Under the pieces are notes generated by a model. That model worked only from the letters and a program-made list of their open reading frames with translations. It ran no database searches and was not told where the DNA came from. Shown here in pieces: positions 15,945-25,419 of a stretch of 64,000 nt of DNA. How positions within the stretch are numbered: position 1 is the stretch's first letter; each line of letters opens with the position of its first letter. The stretch spans positions 1,240,001-1,304,000 of the forward strand of contig NZ_CP156674.1 in NCBI RefSeq assembly GCF_039851965.1, given 5' to 3'. Position numbers and translations under genes: made by a program. The stretch comes from Pseudalkalibacillus hwajinpoensis. GTDB taxonomy: Bacteria; Bacillota; Bacilli; Bacillales; Guptibacillaceae.

Positions 15945-16148
15945 TTATTTGTTAGCAGTACCTTGCTTGACATCGGTCGGTAAAAGAAGCGCTGCAGCAA
16001 TGTAAAGGAGTAGAGTGAATCCTGAGGTCACAAATGTCAGGATAATATAAATAACCCGCAACAAACTACTATTGAAATTTAGTACTTCACTTAATCCGCC
16101 TAGGACACCGGATATTTTTTTATTAGTTGTTGATTTATATAACTTCAT
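15945..16148 (-). CDS. PspC domain mini-protein 2
   Basis: A 67-aa paralogue of the downstream PspC protein with the same N-terminus (MKLYKSTTNKKISGVLGGLS), a hydrophobic helix (LLRVIYIILTFVTSGF) and YIAAALLLPTD. The ATG at 16146-16148 follows a good GGAGGAAA ribosome-binding site; the longer open frame upstream is not needed. Its own terminator follows, so expression can differ from paralogue 1. Confidence 0.85.
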   Translation of the reverse strand: MKLYKSTTNKKISGVLGGLSEVLNFNSSLLRVIYIILTFVTSGFTLLLYIAAALLLPTDVKQGTANK

Positions 16149-16269
16149 TATTTTCCTCCTACAATTTTGGATGTGATGACTTGTACAATTACACTTCCCT
16201 ATTATTAGCGGGGTTAATCTTAATTCATTCATAAGGGCGAGAAGTAATGGTACATTTATCTCTTCTCAA

Positions 16270-16487
16270 TCACGCTTTCAAACCATTACTGCCGGTCAAA
16301 ATCATCAAAATTGAAAATGATAGCAAAATAGAATAAAATCCTGTCCCTCCAAGAACAGAACGATAAACTAGCGTAATCATGAGAGAAACAAGTGCTACCC
16401 ATTTCCCACCATACAACGCACCTAGAATTTTTGTAATGTAGTACCTTAGATTTAATTTAACATTCTGTAGTCTTAACTCTAACTCCT
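16270..16487 (-). pseudogene. Small membrane protein reading frame without a start codon
   Basis: On the minus strand the frame reads KEELELRLQNVKLNLRYYI, then a hydrophobic protein-like stretch (GALYGGKWVALVSLMITLVY and GFYSILLSFSILMIL) to TGA 16270-16272. No ATG, GTG or TTG precedes it in frame; the ATG nearby is in another frame and stops after three codons. It looks like a ~65-aa membrane protein gene that lost its start to an indel. No family recognised. Confidence 0.35.
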
Positions 16488-16567
16488 CTTTTTAATATAT
16501 ATGTATTATTTTTACAAACGAAGTTGTTCGTATGCCGCATGATACATTGACAAACTTACTCGCCACT

Positions 16568-17080
16568 TTACCGATAACACGTATAAAGATCAAAAATCTT
16601 ATCCCATTTGACTACCTTTTTCTTTCGCACCATACCGATCCGTTTTAACACTTTAACTGACGGTTTATTTCTCGGATCTACAATAGAAATTAAACTTGGA
16701 AACTTCATCTGATCAAAACCATACGCTTTACATGCAAGTGCAGCTTCAGTAGCATATCCGTTTCCCCAATGATCCTTTGCGAAAAGAAAGCCAATTTGAA
16801 CTTCTATTTTCCCATCCATTTTCTGCAGAACAAGCCCACATTGCCCAAGAAATATTCCCCCCCGATCCTCCACAATCCACATACCAATGCCATACTTATC
16901 GTAGTTCTCCTGAGTCCATCGAATCCAATTTATGGTCTCGTGCCTATCCTTACATGAAGGATAATAATTCATAGTCTCATTATCACCAAAGATACTAAGA
17001 AGATGATCGACATCATCACCCTCCATTTCTCTTATTTGCAACCGTTCTGTTGTAAGAATACTTTTAGTCAAACCCATCAT
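16568..17080 (-). CDS. GNAT acetyltransferase, RimJ/RimL type
   Basis: A 170-aa acetyltransferase of the ribosomal-protein-N-acetyltransferase-like group: TERLQIREMEGDDV at the N-terminus, GQCGL mid-protein, and HWGNGYATEAALACKAYGF as the acetyl-CoA-binding loop near residues 104-122, then NKPSVKVLKRIGM. It probably acetylates a protein N-terminus or small amine; the target is unknown. The first two codons are both ATG after AGAGG, so the exact start is open. A strong terminator follows. Confidence 0.85.
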   Translation of the reverse strand: MMGLTKSILTTERLQIREMEGDDVDHLLSIFGDNETMNYYPSCKDRHETINWIRWTQENYDKYGIGMWIVEDRGGIFLGQCGLVLQKMDGKIEVQIGFLFAKDHWGNGYATEAALACKAYGFDQMKFPSLISIVDPRNKPSVKVLKRIGMVRKKKVVKWDKIFDLYTCYR

Positions 17081-17109
17081 CCTCTATGTTTATCCTGTAA
17101 TCAGAAGAA

Positions 17110-17142
17110 AGAAGCTACCGTCTGATTATGACGATAGCTTCT
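17110..17142 (-). terminator. Terminator of the RimJ/RimL-type gene
   Basis: AGAAGCTACCGTC and GACGATAGCTTCT form a 13-base stem with one mismatch, with TTCTTTCTTC on the minus-strand side. Confidence 0.75.
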
Positions 17143-17256
17143 ATATGACTTATCATATACGAATAATCACGAAACATTCTTTAATGAAAGGGCCGTTCAA
17201 AAACAGAACCACTGGAAAAGGAGGACGCTCTTTCTCTTCACCATCATCCTGATCGT

Positions 17257-17463
17257 TTACTGATGAGTTGCCTCTTGCCGATCTTGCTGACTGTATTCAC
17301 CAAATTCCATCGCCTCCAGTATGGCTTCTTCTGAGAAGCCAGTCAGTATGGAAATCTGTCGAATGTCACACGTAGAAGAATGATGATGCTTCTTAATGAA
17401 TTGTACGGCTACCACTGCCTGATACAACACTTTTGTATACTTGCTTAATAGCTTGTGACTCAT
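17257..17463 (-). CDS. Small protein resembling sigma-B/F region 3
   Basis: A 68-aa protein whose segment DIRQISILTGFSEEAILEAMEFGE resembles region 3 of the SigB/SigF family (PTVQEIADYLxVSEEEVLEAMEMG). Regions 2 and 4 are absent. It ends SQQDRQEATHQ. Start ATG 17461-17463; the closest purine-rich element (GGAGGGGAAG) is rather far upstream, so initiation may be weak. It could be a relict of a sigma-factor gene or an independent small regulator; no flanking sigma-coding sequence was recognised. Confidence 0.45.
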   Translation of the reverse strand: MSHKLLSKYTKVLYQAVVAVQFIKKHHHSSTCDIRQISILTGFSEEAILEAMEFGEYSQQDRQEATHQ

Positions 17464-17634
17464 TGAGCTTCAGTCACTTCCCCTCCTGGATGTGTGAAGA
17501 GAGGAGCATCTCTCCCTTACTATTTAACTTACCATTCTTACGGTTCTCTTCCAATAAAAATATCGAAATCTTTACATTATTTATTTCGACCGTCTATATC
17601 CTCTCCCAGAATGGGCATTCCAACTTGAACTCGT

Positions 17635-18326
17635 TTAACAATCATTTATTACAATATAACTAGCTTTAACTGGACCATGCACCCCCGCTACAAAGCTTAA
17701 TTCAATATCTGCGCTGTTACTTGGTCCAGAGATGAACTTGATACAGGAGGAAACAGTTTCACTTTCCTTCAAGTCTTTATCAATTCTATCTGTTACCTGA
17801 GTTAAGCGAGGGACAATCGTACTTTTCGGCACAAGTGCAATATAGGTTTTTGGCAATAAGCTAACCGACCTCCCTTTTTCAGGAGACGTTGTTAAGACGA
17901 CGGTTGCTGATTCCGCTAGTGTATAGTCACTAAACGTAATCCCAATATCCGCATCCCTTGCTGCGAGTATGTTCTGTTCACTACTTTCAGGATCCCAGGT
18001 GTGATGGGTGCACGGTGTTCAAATAATACTCTTCAAACCGTGGGTCAGACCATGTAATCACCGAATAAGCGTACTCTCCTATTTCATCTTTCAAAGTTTG
18101 AGGGAGGTCTTGTACGGTTGTTTCAGTTACCTTTGTATTGATCTTTTCAGCTGCTTCTTTAAAAATGGCAACGAGATCATCTTGTGTTGCATTCTGTAAA
18201 ATCTGATATTGCGGACGAAGCTCCCAATCTGGTAGCTTCACATCTTCTTCTATCTTATTTCTCCCCAGTTTTAGATAAATTCTTCAAAAAGTGTTCACGG
18301 TTCTTTACTTGTCCATGGCCTTCCAT
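17635..18326 (-). pseudogene. lutC: lutC (lactate utilisation protein C), two frameshifts
   Basis: LutC belongs to the LutABC complex oxidising L-lactate to pyruvate. The gene starts at ATG 18324-18326 inside the end of lutB (MEGHGQVKNREHFLKNLSKT), but the frame breaks near 18264 and resumes as GRNKIEEDVKLPDWELRPQ. It breaks again near 18000, where the corrected reading goes on HTWDPESSEQNILAARDADI and then GITFSDYTLAESATVV to LLPKTYIALVPKS and the end at 17635. The overall length, 230 codons, is normal. As written no complete LutC can be made. Confidence 0.88.
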
Positions 18327-19752
18327 GATGACGCCCCCCCTGCTTTACTTCTGTTTTTGAACCAATCCCGAAATGAATCTTTTGAAGGGGCAGGAAAATC
18401 TCTAGTCCTTGTCCATTCTTTTAACGAAAACGGTCCGTTTGTCATCTTTTCGTCTTTTAGAAATGACCTTGATAGAAGGGATGCTGACTTTACACTGAAT
18501 CGATACATCCTGTTTGATGACGTAACCAATTTGAATACTTTCATCGCCAACTTTTCCGAAATGGGTGCTTTCCCTTCTTTTTCAACGATATTTTGACGGT
18601 GCTTCAGTAACAGTTCATGAAGGGGAATTTTGACAGGGCAGGCATCAGTACAAGCTGAACATAACGTTGAAGCAAAGGGAAGTTCTTTATATTCTTCGTA
18701 TCCACCAAGGATTGGAGAAATGACGGCTCCAATTGGACCTGAGTAAATCGAGCCATACGCATGACCTCCAATATGACGATAGACAGGGCAGACATTCAAA
18801 CATGCCGAGCAACGAATGCAATGAAGGGCCGATTGAAATTCACTACCAATCATTTTAGAGCGTCCATTATCAAGGATAACTAAGTGAAACTCTTCAGGAC
18901 CATCAACTTCATTCTCCGCTCTCGGTCCCGTCAAAGTAGACACATATGTAGACAGCTTCTGACCGACCGCACTTCTGCAAGCATACTTACGACAATATCA
19001 AACTCTTTCCAAGTGGGTACAATACGTTCCATTCCCATAATGGAAATTTGTGTTTTTGGATACGTTGTTACCATCTCCTCATTTCCTTCATTCGTTACGA
19101 GGGATATCGTTCCCGAATCAGCAATCGCAAAATTACAGCCAGTTATCCCAATATCCGCAGACAGAAATTCATTTCACAACTGTTCCCTTGCAAATACCGT
19201 CAGTTCTTCTGGACTAGATGAGTTGGCATAACCACGCTTCGTGCGAAATACTTCCTGAATCTGGTCCCTGTTTTTATGAAGGGCAGGAGCAAGAAAATGC
19301 GAAGGAGGGTCTTCAGCTAATTGAATGATATACTCGCCTAAATCCGTTTCCACTACCTCACAACCGCTTTCCTGTAGAGCGTGGTTTAAACCAATTTCTT
19401 CTGTCACCATTGATTTCGATTTAACAACCTTTTTAGCATTTTTTCCTTTAACAATGGACGTAATATACTGATTGGCTTCCTCAGGAGTTTCTGCAAAATA
19501 GACATGCCCACCCCGCTTCATAACATTTTCACTGAGCTCATATAAGTAATAATCCAAATGTTCAATAGTATGTTTGCGAATCGATGCAGATAGTTCTCTC
19601 CACTCCTCCCAATTTCCAAGCTCATCTATTATTTGTTCACGAACTCCAGTTAAACGGCCTTGAGCAGAGGACACTGCTTCTCTCATAAAGGAGTCTTGCA
19701 AACTAGTTGAAACCCGTTCAGTAAATAGCGCGTGGCCAATTTTCATACTCAT
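18305..19752 (-). pseudogene. lutB: lutB (iron-sulfur lactate utilisation protein), stop codon plus frameshift
   Basis: Starts at ATG 19750-19752 (GGAGGTCGACTT upstream) and encodes the LutB N-domain to FAREQL, where TGA 19174-19176 replaces an Arg codon. It continues in the same frame with NEFLSADIGITGCNFAIADS, loses one A near 18976 (LTRSAVGQ expected), and finishes in the shifted frame with the two [4Fe-4S] clusters (CIRCSACLNVCPVY and CSACTDACPV). Corrected length is about 482 residues, normal for LutB. A substitution stop cannot be explained by homopolymer miscalls, so the gene is probably truly inactive. Confidence 0.92.
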
Positions 19753-19769
19753 AAGTCGACCTCCTTCCA

Positions 19770-20486
19770 TCAGGAATGATTTAGTATTTGCGCGAGATGC
19801 TTCACTTCAATATTCTTTCCGAGTCTATTTATTCGTCCTCCTATATTCATTAAACAACCACAATCTGCACCTATTAGCACATCAGCATCTGTACTTTCTA
19901 TATGTTGAACCTTCTCTTCTACCATTTGTTCTGAAATACTTGCCATCTTGACGGAAAAGGTGCCGCCAAACCCGCAACAGTCCTGTTTAAATGGTAAGGG
20001 GATTAAATTAAGTCCCTCGACGTGCTGCAATAACCTTATGGGACTTTCATTTACCCCGAGTAAGCGCGTCATATGGCAAGAGGTATGATAGGTAGCCGTT
20101 CCTTCATAACGTGCACCAACGTCTTCAACCCCTAAAATATCAACGATAAATTGTGCTAGTTCATACGACTTTTTCGAGAGATTTGCCGCTCTGTCTGCCC
20201 AAACTGGTTCATCCCTAAATAAATCCTTGTATTCTTTCAACATAGTGATGCAGGATCCAGAAGGAGAAACGATATAATCAACATGTTGAAATGTCTTGAT
20301 CATGTGCTTCATTGTCTCTTTCGACTCTTTTAGGTAACCGCTATTAAATGCAGGTTGTCCGCAGCACGTTTGACCTTCAGGAAAATCAACCTCGCAGCCT
20401 AGCTTTTCTAAAAGCTCTACTGTATCCTTCCCAACTTCTGAAGAGAACACATCGACTAAACACGTAATAAATAAAGAGACCTTCAA
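19770..20486 (-). CDS. lutA: Lactate utilisation protein A (Fe-S oxidoreductase)
   Basis: A 238-aa protein with two CCG-type cysteine motifs (TCCGQPAFNSG near residue 41 and DCCGFGGTFSVK near 173) and SCHMTR, as in LutA/YkgE and GlpC-like proteins. With LutB and LutC it would oxidise lactate in the cytoplasm. The frame is intact, start TTG 20484-20486 behind GGAGGG. Its partners downstream are broken, so it may have no function left or may serve a different oxidase. It overlaps the lutB leader. Confidence 0.92.
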   Translation of the reverse strand: MKVSLFITCLVDVFSSEVGKDTVELLEKLGCEVDFPEGQTCCGQPAFNSGYLKESKETMKHMIKTFQHVDYIVSPSGSCITMLKEYKDLFRDEPVWADRAANLSKKSYELAQFIVDILGVEDVGARYEGTATYHTSCHMTRLLGVNESPIRLLQHVEGLNLIPLPFKQDCCGFGGTFSVKMASISEQMVEEKVQHIESTDADVLIGADCGCLMNIGGRINRLGKNIEVKHLAQILNHS

Positions 20487-20519
20487 TTCACAATTCCCTC
20501 CTGACGATATGTAATAGAA

Positions 20520-20544
20520 AGAAGCCCTTCTTAAAGAAGGACAA
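20520..20544 (-). terminator. Terminator of the liv operon
   Basis: On the minus strand GTCCTTCTT-T-AAGAAGGGC is followed by TTCTTTC, 16 bp after livF and 34 bp before lutA. It separates the liv and lut transcripts. Confidence 0.75.
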
Positions 20545-20560
20545 CTATCAAATTTTTTCT

Positions 20561-21265
20561 TTAATGGCCTAAATAGGCTTCCTTAATACTTGTGTCTTTC
20601 AATAAATCCCTTGCCTTCCCACTCTTTACAACTTTGCCCGTTTCAAGTACATAAGCATGATGTGCAATCTTTAAAGCCTGTCGCGCATTCTGTTCTACTA
20701 ACAAAACCGTTGTTCCTTCTTCATTGATTTCTTTCACAATTTGAAAGATATCTTTAACGATTAATGGAGCAAGCCCCATAGAGGGCTCATCAAGTAAGAG
20801 AAGCTTAGGCTTTGACATTAACGCCCTTGCGATAGCAAGCATTTGTTGCTGCCCTCCTGAAAGAGTACCGCCTAATTGGGACTTACGTTCTTCCAAAATC
20901 GGAAACCGTTCCATTACCCTTTCTAAATCTTTCTTTATGGATCCCTTTCGACGAAACGCTCCCATTTCTAAATTCTCCATCACCGTCATACCTGAAAGGA
21001 TTGCTCTCCCCTCAGGAACAAGCGACATTCCCTTACTTACTAGCATATCAGGGGATTTACCTGTAATATCCTCATCTAAAAACGAGATGTTACCTTTTTT
21101 TGGCTTTAATACCCCTGCAATACTCTTCATTGTTGTGGTTTTACCGGCTCCATTTGCGCCTAGTATCGTGACGATACTTCCCTCAGGAACATCGATACTT
21201 ATTCCTTTTAGCGCAAGGATATTCCCATAATAGGTATGTACATCGTTAACGCTAAGCAAGCTCAT
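20561..21265 (-). CDS. livF: Branched-chain amino acid ABC transporter ATP-binding protein LivF
   Basis: A 234-aa ATPase of the LivF subfamily: Walker A GANGAGKTT, signature LSGGQQQML, Walker B LLLLDEPSMGLAP, and the LivF-specific VEQNARQAL H-loop region. With LivG it drives import through LivH/LivM. The start is ATG 21263-21265, overlapping the livG end by 14 bp; the open frame upstream is unrelated. Last gene of a five-gene operon. Confidence 0.93.
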   Translation of the reverse strand: MSLLSVNDVHTYYGNILALKGISIDVPEGSIVTILGANGAGKTTTMKSIAGVLKPKKGNISFLDEDITGKSPDMLVSKGMSLVPEGRAILSGMTVMENLEMGAFRRKGSIKKDLERVMERFPILEERKSQLGGTLSGGQQQMLAIARALMSKPKLLLLDEPSMGLAPLIVKDIFQIVKEINEEGTTVLLVEQNARQALKIAHHAYVLETGKVVKSGKARDLLKDTSIKEAYLGH

Positions 21266-22025
21266 CTTCCTCCTCTTGACCCAGGTATGCTTCAATGACG
21301 GCCGGATTATTTCTAATTTCTTCAGGCGTACCCTGAGCAATTTTCTTCCCGAAATTAAGAACGGCCATCCGATCACACACTTTCATTACGAGTGGCATAT
21401 CGTGCTCAATCAACAAAATAGTAATGTTAAGCTTTTTAATTTTTTGTATGAGCTCAAATAAATCATTTGTCTCTTTTTCGTTCATACCTGCCGCAGGCTC
21501 ATCTAGCAATAATAATTTCGGATCACTCGCAAGTGCACGTGCGATTTCAAGACGACGCTGTTGACCATAAGCTAAGTTATCGGCAAACGTTTCTTCAAAT
21601 TCGTCAAGCCCTACTAAGTGCAAAAGCTCACGAGCCCTCCGTTTGATTTTCTCTTCTTCCATCCTCTGGGACTTTAATTTAAAAACGCCGGACCATACAC
21701 CTGAAGATGTTCTGCAGTGCTGCCCTACAGTTACATTTTCTAGCACACTCATTTCAGGAAACAGGCGAATGTTCTGGAACGTTCGGCATACCCCGTCCTT
21801 CGTGATTTGATAAGGCTTTTTCCCAGTCAGACGTTTATTTGTAAAAACTACCTCCCCTGCTGTTGGAGGAAACATAGAGGTAATAATATTAAACATAGTC
21901 GTTTTACCGGCACCGTTCGGACCTATGAGTCCAAATACTTCCCCTTTGTCGACCTGAAATGATACATCAGTCAGGGCCTGTATACCACCGAACTTCTTCG
22001 TTATGCCCTTAACTTCCAATACCAT
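21252..22025 (-). CDS. livG: Branched-chain amino acid ABC transporter ATP-binding protein LivG
   Basis: A 257-aa ATPase: Walker A GPNGAGKTT near residues 35-43, the LivG-type CRTFQNIRLFPEMSV Q-loop region, signature YGQQRRLEIARAL, Walker B LLLLDEPAAGMN, switch histidine in LLIEHDMPLVM. It partners LivF on the cytoplasmic face. Overlaps livM by 17 bp and livF by 14 bp, suggesting translational coupling. Confidence 0.94.
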   Translation of the reverse strand: MVLEVKGITKKFGGIQALTDVSFQVDKGEVFGLIGPNGAGKTTMFNIITSMFPPTAGEVVFTNKRLTGKKPYQITKDGVCRTFQNIRLFPEMSVLENVTVGQHCRTSSGVWSGVFKLKSQRMEEEKIKRRARELLHLVGLDEFEETFADNLAYGQQRRLEIARALASDPKLLLLDEPAAGMNEKETNDLFELIQKIKKLNITILLIEHDMPLVMKVCDRMAVLNFGKKIAQGTPEEIRNNPAVIEAYLGQEEEDELA

Positions 22026-23001
22026 GACGTTTCCCCCCCTTTTTATTAGTGCTCTTATTGTCTTTTTTCTTACGTAACCTTTTCAGCTTATGTATCATGC
22101 TATAGTCGATAAGCCCCTGAGGTCTAAAAGCCATCATCGCCACCAGAATAATGCCATAAATCATATAACGGTATTCACTTAAATCACGAAGTAGTTCAGG
22201 CATTGCAGTTAAGAAGATCGCGCCAAAAATCGGACCTGCGATTACCTCGCTCCCCCCGAAAACCGCAAAGATTAGGATTTCAACTGCACGATGGTACGAG
22301 AAATCTGACGGGCTAATATATGCTGTAATGTGAGCATATAAGGCACCTGCAAAGCCAGCAACAAGAGCGCCCTGTGCAAAAGCTAATATTTTATAATACG
22401 TAATATTGATCCCCATTGCTTCTGCTGCGCTTTCATCCATTTTGATAGCCGCGAATGCCCTGCCTACCCTGGAATTATGCTGCCTGACAAAGAAGGCTAT
22501 CAATAGGATAGTGACGACTAATAGAATAAAAAACACAAGTAAACTGATTAGCTGATTACTCCTTATTCCGATCATAGCGGCTGTAAACCCGGCATCTCTG
22601 AAACCTGTTACTAATTCTCTTCCGATATGGGGAATAGAAGAAATACCAACTGCTCCCTGCGTAATTCCTTCCCAGTTAATGAAGAGCACTCTGATCACTT
22701 CACCAAATCCAAGAGTGGCTATCGCTAAGTAAACACCCTGTAATCGTAACGTTGGGATTCCAATCAAAATCCCAACAAGGCCTGCAGCAATTGCTCCGAA
22801 TAAAATACCTACAACCAGGGGCAGCTCAAAATTTATCGTTAAAATGGCGGAGGTGTAAGCACCGATCCCCATAAAGCCAGCATGGCCTAATGAAAGCTGG
22901 CCTGTTGATAACGTAATGTAGATACTAATTCCAAGAATGATATTAATGAGGATAAAAGATAGAACTTGCAAGTAATATGGATTGATTAATTCAGCTAACA
23001 T
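22009..23001 (-). CDS. livM: Branched-chain amino acid ABC transporter permease LivM
   Basis: A 330-aa permease with the LivM hallmarks LSLGHAGFMGIGAYTSA near residues 33-50, RVGRAFAAIKMDESAAEAMG (coupling loop) near 200 and IFGGSEVIAGPIFGA-like sequence near 250 (FGGSEVIAGPIFGA). About eight to nine membrane helices, and a basic C-terminal tail rich in K/R. Pairs with LivH. Seven bases separate it from livH. Confidence 0.93.
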   Translation of the reverse strand: MLAELINPYYLQVLSFILINIILGISIYITLSTGQLSLGHAGFMGIGAYTSAILTINFELPLVVGILFGAIAAGLVGILIGIPTLRLQGVYLAIATLGFGEVIRVLFINWEGITQGAVGISSIPHIGRELVTGFRDAGFTAAMIGIRSNQLISLLVFFILLVVTILLIAFFVRQHNSRVGRAFAAIKMDESAAEAMGINITYYKILAFAQGALVAGFAGALYAHITAYISPSDFSYHRAVEILIFAVFGGSEVIAGPIFGAIFLTAMPELLRDLSEYRYMIYGIILVAMMAFRPQGLIDYSMIHKLKRLRKKKDNKSTNKKGGKRHGIGS

Positions 23002-23008
23002 TTACCGA

Positions 23009-23893
23009 TCACCGCCTTGCCTCAGTTACTGTTTGACCAAAAAGCCCTTGAGGTCTAACTAGGAGAATGATGATAATCGCAATAAATGCAATGGCATCTC
23101 GATACCCTGATTCACCGAATACAACAATCATCGTTTCCGAAAGTCCAAGGATTAAGCCCCCGACCATCGCTCCTCTAACACTTCCCATTCCACCCAGTAT
23201 TATGATTGCTAACCCTTTTAATCCCATAGATAACCCCATTTGTGGTGTTACCGAGTTAAATGCCATCCCTACTAAGACTCCAGCAATTCCTCCGATGACA
23301 GATGCTATGATAACAGTCAACATAATCATTCTCTTCGTATTGACACCGAGCAAACTTGCAGCTTCTAAGTTCTCTGCGCATGCTCGTAATGCTTTACCAG
23401 CCTTTGTTTTAGATAACCAGAATGAAAGCCCAACCATTAATAAGATAGCAATTGCAAATATCACAAGCTGTACAGCATATATCGTCACTGATCCAATTTG
23501 AATGCTCAGCTGAGAGAAAGAAGTATTAAAAGGACGGTTTCCTGCACCAAAGAAGTGATGAGCTAGATTTTCAAGAAAAATCGAAACGCCAATCGTACTA
23601 ATTAGTGGGGCAAGATGCGAGACTCCTTTTTTACCTCTTAATGGTCTTAATGCTAATAATTCTAGAAATAGTCCCAGTGCAGCTGTTACAGCAATAGCAA
23701 CCAGAAATGCAAGGACCAGTGGGAGCTGTAATGTATGTGTGATAACTACACCCATAAAGGCTCCAAACATAAAAATCTCGCCATGAGCCATGTTAATAAT
23801 CCCTAGTACACCGAATACTAATGTATAGCCTAATGCCACAATCGCATAAATACTTCCTAACGTTAATCCATTAATTAATTGTTCTAATAACAA
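23009..23893 (-). CDS. livH: Branched-chain amino acid ABC transporter permease LivH
   Basis: A 294-aa permease with GYTLVFGVLGIINMAHGEI near residues 22-40, GKALRACAENLEAASLLGVN coupling helix and GMGSVRGAMVGGLILG, all typical of LivH. About eight membrane helices. It forms the translocation channel with LivM. An attenuator-like stem-loop precedes it, downstream of the binding-protein gene. Confidence 0.94.
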   Translation of the reverse strand: MLLEQLINGLTLGSIYAIVALGYTLVFGVLGIINMAHGEIFMFGAFMGVVITHTLQLPLVLAFLVAIAVTAALGLFLELLALRPLRGKKGVSHLAPLISTIGVSIFLENLAHHFFGAGNRPFNTSFSQLSIQIGSVTIYAVQLVIFAIAILLMVGLSFWLSKTKAGKALRACAENLEAASLLGVNTKRMIMLTVIIASVIGGIAGVLVGMAFNSVTPQMGLSMGLKGLAIIILGGMGSVRGAMVGGLILGLSETMIVVFGESGYRDAIAFIAIIIILLVRPQGLFGQTVTEARR

Positions 23894-23962
23894 GGGATTC
23901 TCACCTCTTTACTATGTATCGTTAATAAATTTGGCTAACACATAAAACTCTCTAAAAAGAAA

Positions 23963-23990
23963 GATTGAGAGAGTTCAACTCTCTCAAATC
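23963..23990 (-). terminator. Intra-operon stem-loop between liv binding protein and livH
   Basis: On the minus strand GATTTGAGAGAGTT and AACTCTCTCAATC form a near-perfect stem with TTTCTTTTTAG after it, directly following the binding-protein gene. Likely partial terminator giving more binding protein than permease. Confidence 0.75.
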
Positions 23991-24003
23991 CAATAGAGTG
24001 AAT

Positions 24004-25161
24004 TTATTCGAATGGCTGAAACTTCCCATCTTTAATTGTTAAAACAGTAGGTTCCATGACAATGTCTCCATCTTCATCAAAAGACATTTCCCCGAGTACT
24101 CCTTCGAACCCTTCACTGGCAGCTAATGCATCACGAATAGCATCTCGGTCATCGCTACCTGCTCTTTCAATTGCATCCGCTAAAATGTACAAGGCATCAT
24201 AAGCTTGAGCTGCAAATTGGTCTGGCTCATTGCCGAACTCTTCTTTATATTTATCCACAAATTCTTGAACCTTCTCATCTTCACTACCACCAAACCATGG
24301 TGTAGCGACGATTAATCCATTTGCTGCATCGCCTGCAATTTTGATAACTTCAGGGGAGTTAAACCCGTTGCCTCCTACAAATGGAACATCGATCCCCATT
24401 TTTCTAGCCTGGTCCATAATGACAGCGCCTTCATTATAGAGCGCTGAACAAAGAATTAAATCCGGATTGGTATCTTTAATCTTAGTTAACTGTGCATTGT
24501 AATCAGCTTGTCCCTTTTGGAAGGTTTCTGTCGTTAATACCTCAAGCCCTTGTTCTTCAGCCACTTTTTTCATTGTGTCATATCCAGATTTCGTAAACAC
24601 ATCATCATTTCCATATAATATCGCTACTTTTTTAGCATCATACTTCTCCACAGCACTTGAAATAGCTGCTGGAATAGCTAACGATTCAGGAATGGAATTT
24701 CGAAACACATAATCCCCTATTTGTGGAATTCCAGAGGCAGTTGTTGAAGTTCCCATAATCGGTACACCGTTTAGATCTGCTTCTGGTGCCACAACCTTCA
24801 TCTCAGTACTTAATGTAGGTCCTAGAATAGCGGAAACGTTTTCAGAGTTCATCAGCTTTTGAGCAGATGATAGTGCTTGTTCCTGCTTTCCTGCTGAATC
24901 CTCTGTAATTAACTCGATATTCACTTTACCTTCTTCTTTAATTTCACTATTCGCAAGCTCGAAACCATTCGTAATGGCTTCACCATAGCCTGCACCAGCT
25001 CCAGTTAACCAGGAAATAACACCTACTTTTACATCAACACTTCCATCACCAGATCCACCAGACTGCTCACCTGATGTTTCACCATTCCCACTACATGCAC
25101 TAACAAAAACGAGCGTCAATACAGTAAAAATAGCCAAGAAACCTCTAAAAAACTTCCCCAT
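24004..25161 (-). CDS. Branched-chain amino acid-type substrate-binding lipoprotein (LivK family)
   Basis: A 385-aa Leu/Ile/Val-binding family protein. The start at ATG 25159-25161 follows CAGGGGGA; the signal peptide ends at Cys23 (VFVSAC) as a lipobox. The body shows VGVISWLTGAGAGYGEAITN, ILGPTLSTEMKVVAPEAD and AILYGNDDVFTKSGYD, as in ligand-binding Periplasmic_binding_6 proteins. Substrate may be branched-chain or another amino acid, amide or urea-like compound. It is the first gene of the operon. Confidence 0.93.
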   Translation of the reverse strand: MGKFFRGFLAIFTVLTLVFVSACSGNGETSGEQSGGSGDGSVDVKVGVISWLTGAGAGYGEAITNGFELANSEIKEEGKVNIELITEDSAGKQEQALSSAQKLMNSENVSAILGPTLSTEMKVVAPEADLNGVPIMGTSTTASGIPQIGDYVFRNSIPESLAIPAAISSAVEKYDAKKVAILYGNDDVFTKSGYDTMKKVAEEQGLEVLTTETFQKGQADYNAQLTKIKDTNPDLILCSALYNEGAVIMDQARKMGIDVPFVGGNGFNSPEVIKIAGDAANGLIVATPWFGGSEDEKVQEFVDKYKEEFGNEPDQFAAQAYDALYILADAIERAGSDDRDAIRDALAASEGFEGVLGEMSFDEDGDIVMEPTVLTIKDGKFQPFE

Positions 25162-25194
25162 CCCAAATCCCCCTGTACGCAATATTTTTTTGAA

Positions 25195-25242
25195 TACTAA
25201 AAATAAATAACCTTAATAATTTTATTATTTTTATTTTTAGTA
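25195..25242 (-). promoter_or_regulatory. AT-rich inverted repeat upstream of the liv operon
   Basis: TACTAAAAATAAA (25195-25207) and TTTATTTTTAGTA (25230-25242) are perfect 13-bp inverted arms 34 bp before the first gene. It may be an operator or just AT-rich symmetry; no known regulator consensus was matched. Confidence 0.35.
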
Positions 25243-25419
25243 ATATTCTGTTATTTTACAAGATAAACTCCCTTATTGCAAGATAATGACGATTCATGAA
25301 GAAATACCAAAAAGCTTTAACCTTAACAGGCAAAGCTCCTAATCCATATTTATTATGAAGTAATATTTCTTTTAACACTTTTCATATAGGGAAAGGCTTT
25401 TGATGCTTAACGGCTCGAT

